The notes beneath the pieces were generated by a model. That model did no database searches. It was not told the DNA's origin and was given only the letters and a program-made list of their open reading frames with translations. 64,000 nt of DNA from Mucilaginibacter inviolabilis (GTDB lineage: Bacteria > Bacteroidota > Bacteroidia > Sphingobacteriales > Sphingobacteriaceae): assembly GCF_011089895.1 (NCBI RefSeq), contig NZ_JAANAT010000002.1:372001-436000 (forward strand), written 5' to 3'. Below are positions 60,090 to 64,000 of this stretch, one piece after another (position 1 is the stretch's first letter; every line of letters begins with the position of its first letter). Both the position numbers and the translations under genes were made by a program.

Positions 60090-62024
60090 ATGATCATAAA
60101 ATCCACTATCGACCGTATTATGGAAGCCACCGACATTGTGGAGGTGATAGGGGAGTTTGTACAATTAAAAAAACGTGGTGCCAACTATGTGGGCCTATCG
60201 CCTTTTGCTAATGAGCGTACCCCATCGTTCACGGTATCGCCCGCAAAAGGTATTTTCAAAGATTTCTCGACGGGTAAAGGTGGTTCGGCGGTTACTTTTT
60301 TAATGGAGCTGGAGAAATTCAGCTATCCCGAAGCTTTAAAATGGCTGGCCAAAAAGTACGGCATCGAGGTTGAAGAAACCATTGATCATCCCGAAAACAA
60401 AGAGGAAGACCAGCGCCGCGAAAGCCTCATGATCGTAACGGCCTTTGCCGCCAAATTTTTTCATGAAAGTTTACTGGATACCGAAGAGGGTAAAAATATT
60501 GGTCTGAGTTATTTTAAGGAGCGGGGCTTCAGTACCGAAACCATTAAAAAATTCGAACTCGGTTATTCGCCCGATCAATGGGAAGCTTTTACGGGAACGG
60601 CTATCAATCAAGGCTATCAGCAGCAGTTTTTGGAAGAAAGCGGACTGTCGGTTAAGCGAGATAACGGTACGCTGTACGACAGGTACCGTGGCCGGGTAAT
60701 GTTTCCGATACATAGCTTTACCGGTCGTGTAATAGCCTTTGGTGGGCGTACACTGAAGAAAGATAAGAATGTACCCAAGTATGTGAACTCGCCCGAGAGT
60801 GAGATCTACCATAAATCAAACGTACTTTACGGGTTATACTTTGCCAAAAAAGCTATCCGCGATGAAGATAACTGTTACCTGGTTGAAGGTTATGCCGACG
60901 TACTGTCTGTTCACCAGGCCGGTATCGAAAACGTGGTGGCATCGTCTGGTACCTCACTAACTACCGAGCAGATCAGGCTGATAAGCCGTTTTACGCAGAA
61001 CATCACCATTTTGTATGACGGCGATGCAGCCGGTATCAAAGCATCCCTGCGCGGGCTGGATATGATATTGGAAGCAGGGCTTAACGTGAAAGTGGTTTCG
61101 TTTCCCGACGGGCATGACCCCGACTCCTATGTACGCCTGGTAGGTACCAATGCCTTCAAAAAGCATATTGAGGAAAATAAAAAGGACTTTATCCTGTATA
61201 AAGCCAACCTGCTTTTAAAAGATGCCGGTAACGATCCTATAAAAAAAGCCGAGATCATCCGCGAAATTGTAGAAAGCATCGCCAAGATACCCGACTCCAT
61301 CAAGGCCTCGGTTTTTATCAAGGAATGCAGCTATCTTTTACAGATAGATGAACGCTCGCTACTGTCCGAACTGAATAAAATGCGGCAGGCCAAAGCCAAA
61401 AAGGATGGTCAGCAGCAACAAAATACCCGGTACTCTCCGCAGCAACCTCCGGACGAACCTAACTTTTTTGACGAGCCTGAAATTCAGGAAGCCAAAGATG
61501 AGAGCGCGCAGGAAAAGGAAATCATCAGGCTATTGCTCCTGTATGGCAACAGAATGATTGACTGGGATGGCATCGCCAATACTTATATCGGTCCCTTTAT
61601 GATAGCCGAACTGGGCGACGTTACCTTTGAACATCCGGTTTGTAAAATGTTTACAGATCTGTACCGGCAGGAAGTGGAGAATGGCGTACTGCCCGATGAT
61701 GCCTATTTTATTCATCACCAGGATAAAGGTATTGTTGACCTCACGGTTAACATGCTGGCTTCCAAGTATACGCTGAGCGAAAATTGGTACGAGATGCACA
61801 GGATCATGATACACGATGAGCAGGATAACATGAAAGCTGCCATTTTGGGTGCCATTTTTCATCTCAAGAAGCACAAAGTGGGTAAAATGCTCGAGGCCCT
61901 GCGCAATGAACTGCAAAAGGCCGAAACCGAGGCCGACCAGGAAATATTGCTGAACCAGTATATCCGCATGAAAAAGGTCGAAAAAATGATCTCCGATTTT
62001 TTAGGCTCGGTAATTATCAAATAA
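60090..62024 (+). CDS. dnaG: DNA primase, zinc-ligand-free CHC2 domain
   Basis: This 644-residue primase has the CHC2 zinc-ribbon fold at residues 5-100, but all four ligands are replaced: S37, A40 (LSPFANERTPSF) and D58, T61 (KDFSTGKGG). The usual set is C, H, C, C. The TOPRIM catalytic part is normal, with LVEGYADV near 265 and LYDGDAAG near 310, and a C-terminal DnaB-binding domain follows. It makes RNA primers at the fork. The change is probably ancestral to the group. Confidence 0.95.
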   Translation: MIIKSTIDRIMEATDIVEVIGEFVQLKKRGANYVGLSPFANERTPSFTVSPAKGIFKDFSTGKGGSAVTFLMELEKFSYPEALKWLAKKYGIEVEETIDHPENKEEDQRRESLMIVTAFAAKFFHESLLDTEEGKNIGLSYFKERGFSTETIKKFELGYSPDQWEAFTGTAINQGYQQQFLEESGLSVKRDNGTLYDRYRGRVMFPIHSFTGRVIAFGGRTLKKDKNVPKYVNSPESEIYHKSNVLYGLYFAKKAIRDEDNCYLVEGYADVLSVHQAGIENVVASSGTSLTTEQIRLISRFTQNITILYDGDAAGIKASLRGLDMILEAGLNVKVVSFPDGHDPDSYVRLVGTNAFKKHIEENKKDFILYKANLLLKDAGNDPIKKAEIIREIVESIAKIPDSIKASVFIKECSYLLQIDERSLLSELNKMRQAKAKKDGQQQQNTRYSPQQPPDEPNFFDEPEIQEAKDESAQEKEIIRLLLLYGNRMIDWDGIANTYIGPFMIAELGDVTFEHPVCKMFTDLYRQEVENGVLPDDAYFIHHQDKGIVDLTVNMLASKYTLSENWYEMHRIMIHDEQDNMKAAILGAIFHLKKHKVGKMLEALRNELQKAETEADQEILLNQYIRMKKVEKMISDFLGSVIIK

Positions 62025-62032
62025 TGCAAAAC

Positions 62033-62150
62033 AGGAGTCAAGATATTAGAATCAGGAATCAAGAAGAGCGTAAAGCAAATCCACTTAGTTGCGCCCTTGT
62101 TATTGCCTTGTTTTATTACTGTCTTAATTCTTGGTTCTTGACTCTTAACT
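62033..62150. repeat. Imperfect inverted element of GTCAAGATATTAGAATCAGGAA words
   Basis: Left words AGTCAAGATATTAGAATC and AGGAATCAAGAA; right words TTAATTCTTGGTTCTTGACT. The arms are inverted but imperfect. It separates dnaG from yraN and resembles the 48-60 kb elements in form but not in exact sequence. Confidence 0.6.
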
Positions 62151-62158
62151 CTAAATAA

Positions 62159-62527
62159 ATGGCCAAACACCTCGACCTTGGCCGCGCCGGCGAAGCTTTA
62201 GCCAAAACCCATCTGGAAAATGCCGGCTACGAAATACTCGATGAGAACTGGACCCATGGAAAAGCCGAGATAGATCTGATTGCATATAAAGACAAGGTTA
62301 TTATATTTACCGAAGTAAAAACCCGTACCGGCAACGGTTTTGGTGAACCCGAGGATTTTGTGGATGCCCGTAAACAAAAGTTACTGGCTGATGCGGCAGA
62401 TGAATATATTTACCTCATGAACCACCAGGGTGAAGTGCGGTTTGATATCATCGCTATTTTGTTTGACAGGGATAAAAATTATATACTAAACCATATTGAA
62501 GATGCGTTTTGGCCTTCGGCCACTTAA
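62159..62527 (+). CDS. yraN: YraN/UPF0102-family endonuclease-like protein
   Basis: The 122-residue protein has LGRAGEALAKTHLENAGYEIL, then WTHGKAEIDLIAY and FTEVKTRTG, the restriction-endonuclease-like core with metal-binding Asp and ExK motif (EVK). The family is widely kept; a role in Holliday junction or recombination processing has been suggested but not settled. It overlaps the next frame only outside that gene's likely start. Confidence 0.92.
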   Translation: MAKHLDLGRAGEALAKTHLENAGYEILDENWTHGKAEIDLIAYKDKVIIFTEVKTRTGNGFGEPEDFVDARKQKLLADAADEYIYLMNHQGEVRFDIIAILFDRDKNYILNHIEDAFWPSAT

Positions 62528-62534
62528 TTTGCTT

Positions 62535-63605
62535 ATGAATAATAAAATAAAAATACTTTTTACCGCCTGTGCCTTATTGGCCTTTGGCTGTAGCTGCAAT
62601 AATAAATCCAAAGATAATGCCACTGATTATACCATCAGCCCGGAAGCCGGTACATCCTACAAAGCTGGTGACGACGTAAAGATCAAAGTGAGCTTACCTG
62701 CCGATAGTAAACCAGATTCCATCGTATATATGCTGGATGCCTTAAGATTAGGCGTTGCTAAAGATTCGGCCGGAATCAGTATCAAAACAGATACTATCCC
62801 GCTGGGTATTAAAGTTATAACAGCTAAAGTGTATGCCGGTGGTAAAGATCAGGAAGTAACTACCAATATTATTTTACTGGCAGCTAAAGCGCCTGAATTG
62901 CTGACCTATAAAGTTGAGAAAGTGTTTCCGCATGATACTAGTGCCTACACCGAGGGTTTGCAATATGCTGATGGCGTTCTGTACGAAAGTACCGGCGAAC
63001 CAGGCCATTCTACTATCAGGAAAGTTGATCTGGAAACCGGAAAAATATTAAAGGAGACCAAACTCGGAGCGCAATATTTTGGAGAAGGATTATCTGTAGT
63101 GGGCGATAAGGTTATCCAGCTTACCTATAGGGAAAAGGTTGGTTTTGTGTATGATAAAAATTCACTGAAACTGTTAAGCACATTTACCAATAATGTGGGT
63201 GTAGAAGGCTGGGGTATGTGTTTCGACGGCAAAAAATTATATATGGACGATAGTACCAACCGCATCTGGTTCCTGGATAAAGATACCTATCAGCAAAAAG
63301 GCTACATTGATGTTTATGATGATAAAGCCAAGGTAGATTCTGTTAACGAATTGGAATATATTAATGGTAAGCTATATGCAAACGTATATCAAACGGATGA
63401 TATATTGGTGATTGATCCAAAAACAGGCGCAGTACTGCAAAAAATAGACATGAAAAATCTTTACCCCATGGCCAGCCGTCCGCAGGACAGGGATTGGGGT
63501 AACAACGTACTCAACGGTATAGCTTATGATGCCACTACTCAACGCCTGTTTGTAACCGGCAAAAAATGGCCTCATTTATACCAGATAAAGGTTGTGAAAC
63601 AATAG
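62535..63605 (+). CDS. Glutaminyl-peptide cyclotransferase (plant-type), lipoprotein
   Basis: The ATG at 62535 gives a lipoprotein signal with lipobox LAFGC; the frame extends to 62496 inside yraN. After an Ig-like N-terminal part (about 30-120) comes the beta-propeller cyclotransferase: DTSAYTEGLQYADGVLYEST, then GEGLSVVGDKVIQLT, EGWGMCFDGKKLYMDDS and NVLNGIAYDATTQRLFVTGKKWP. It turns N-terminal Gln into pyroglutamate. It lies 7 bases after yraN. A terminator follows. Confidence 0.88.
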   Translation: MNNKIKILFTACALLAFGCSCNNKSKDNATDYTISPEAGTSYKAGDDVKIKVSLPADSKPDSIVYMLDALRLGVAKDSAGISIKTDTIPLGIKVITAKVYAGGKDQEVTTNIILLAAKAPELLTYKVEKVFPHDTSAYTEGLQYADGVLYESTGEPGHSTIRKVDLETGKILKETKLGAQYFGEGLSVVGDKVIQLTYREKVGFVYDKNSLKLLSTFTNNVGVEGWGMCFDGKKLYMDDSTNRIWFLDKDTYQQKGYIDVYDDKAKVDSVNELEYINGKLYANVYQTDDILVIDPKTGAVLQKIDMKNLYPMASRPQDRDWGNNVLNGIAYDATTQRLFVTGKKWPHLYQIKVVKQ

Positions 63606-63646
63606 CCCTCTAAAAGAAAAGCTTTTGATTAGCATATTTTAAAAAG

Positions 63647-63674
63647 AAAAGAGCCTGCAATTGCAGGCTCTTTT
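63647..63674. terminator. Bidirectional terminator, perfect palindrome
   Basis: GAGCCTGCAATTGCAGGCTC (63651-63670) is a perfect palindrome with AAAA before and TTTT after it. It serves the cyclotransferase gene on the plus strand and the transposase gene on the minus strand. Confidence 0.85.
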
Positions 63675-63676
63675 GG

Positions 63677-64000
63677 TTATTTATTTGCTTGCCATCCATA
63701 TTTAATCATAAATTCATCAACCTCTTCTTGAAATGATTTTTTTAAATGATGATTTTCTTGATTCTTTATATAGTTAATAACAATGTCTACTTGTGATTCA
63801 CTTACTGAAACGGCAAAATAATCGTCCTGCCAGCTAAATTTTTCAGAGACAAGATTGTTTTTGTTGATCCAAAATGATGATTCGCCTTTTATCAGCTGAC
63901 TTATCTTTGCAATATTTTGATCTTTTCCTAAAGAGATAAGGCAATGTAAATGGTCTGCATAGCCATTAATTGCTTGTAGAAAAATTTCTTTCTCTAAACA
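63677..64000 (-). CDS. IS200-like (Y1/HUH) transposase, C-terminal part
   Basis: The frame is open to the last base, so the 5' part is beyond the window. The visible 107 residues contain the HUH motif ADHLHCL, then KISQLIKGESSFWINKN, the segment KFSWQDDYFAVSVSESQ and the catalytic Tyr in NYIKNQENHH. It matches the single-gene IS200-like transposases that are common in this phylum. Ends of the element, and any neighbouring IS structure, cannot be seen. The stop is TAA at 63677-63679. Confidence 0.85.
   Translation of the reverse strand, partial: CLEKEIFLQAINGYADHLHCLISLGKDQNIAKISQLIKGESSFWINKNNLVSEKFSWQDDYFAVSVSESQVDIVINYIKNQENHHLKKSFQEEVDEFMIKYGWQANK

Overview
The window is a bacterial chromosome segment from the Bacteroidota, most likely family Sphingobacteriaceae (Mucilaginibacter or Pedobacter type; the genus is a guess). 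The reasons are AT-rich spacers, promoters of the TTTG-N19/20-TAnnTTTG type, few Shine-Dalgarno sequences, and marker genes for the phylum: ftsY / DUF4295 / rpmG / rpmB, DUF5683, bshC for bacillithiol, and signal peptidase I with a large insert. No rRNA, CRISPR array or complete insertion sequence was seen. One tRNA (Ala, GGC) is present.

Bases 1-20,600 form a metal-resistance island. First comes a copper/silver block on the plus strand: DUF4396 protein (cut by the window edge), a TlpA thioredoxin, a CPH-type CopB ATPase, an anchored cytochrome c, small exported Met/Lys-rich or Cys-rich proteins, a heavy-metal-binding-domain (HMBD) protein, a CusA pump split into two overlapping ORFs, a TolC-like channel and two lipoprotein adaptors that each carry an HMBD. 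Next is a short mercury-type cassette: ArsR-type repressor, MerT-MerP fusion and a GDCCVxC protein, with no mercuric reductase. It abuts, tail to tail, an arsenic operon on the minus strand: arsR, DUF6428, arsN2, arsC, an exported Cys-less ArsC-like protein, acr3, two metallophosphoesterases and a truncated SigZ-like factor. Palindromic operators lie at both repressor genes.

Bases 20,900-45,999 hold the tRNA, a structured AT-rich region, an MFS transporter, three microproteins of which two are paralogous, then largely core genes: lpxB, surE, bshC, rimO, ftsY, ribosomal proteins, acs. A repeat-rich stretch (34-39 kb) carries small redox and regulatory genes, a ferredoxin/ferredoxin-reductase pair, LysR and ArsR-type regulators, an Old Yellow Enzyme, a YEATS-associated membrane protein and a VIT-family transporter.

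Bases 46,000-64,000 are mainly housekeeping: parA-parB-DUF5683-dapB, three tandem signal peptidases I, an Ldh-family oxidoreductase, asnS, an EamA transporter, dnaG (all four zinc ligands replaced), yraN, a glutaminyl cyclase and the C-terminal part of an IS200-like transposase. Intergenic spaces from about 25 kb onward are filled with several families of dispersed inverted repeats. Some have perfect arms of 23-33 bp whose sequence changes together on both arms.

The observations most worth following are the shared -MKM C-termini in the copper block, the PSxSKL microprotein pair, the Cys-less exported ArsC-like protein, the paired ArsR operators, the split cusA, the zinc-ligand-free primase and the covarying intergenic hairpins.
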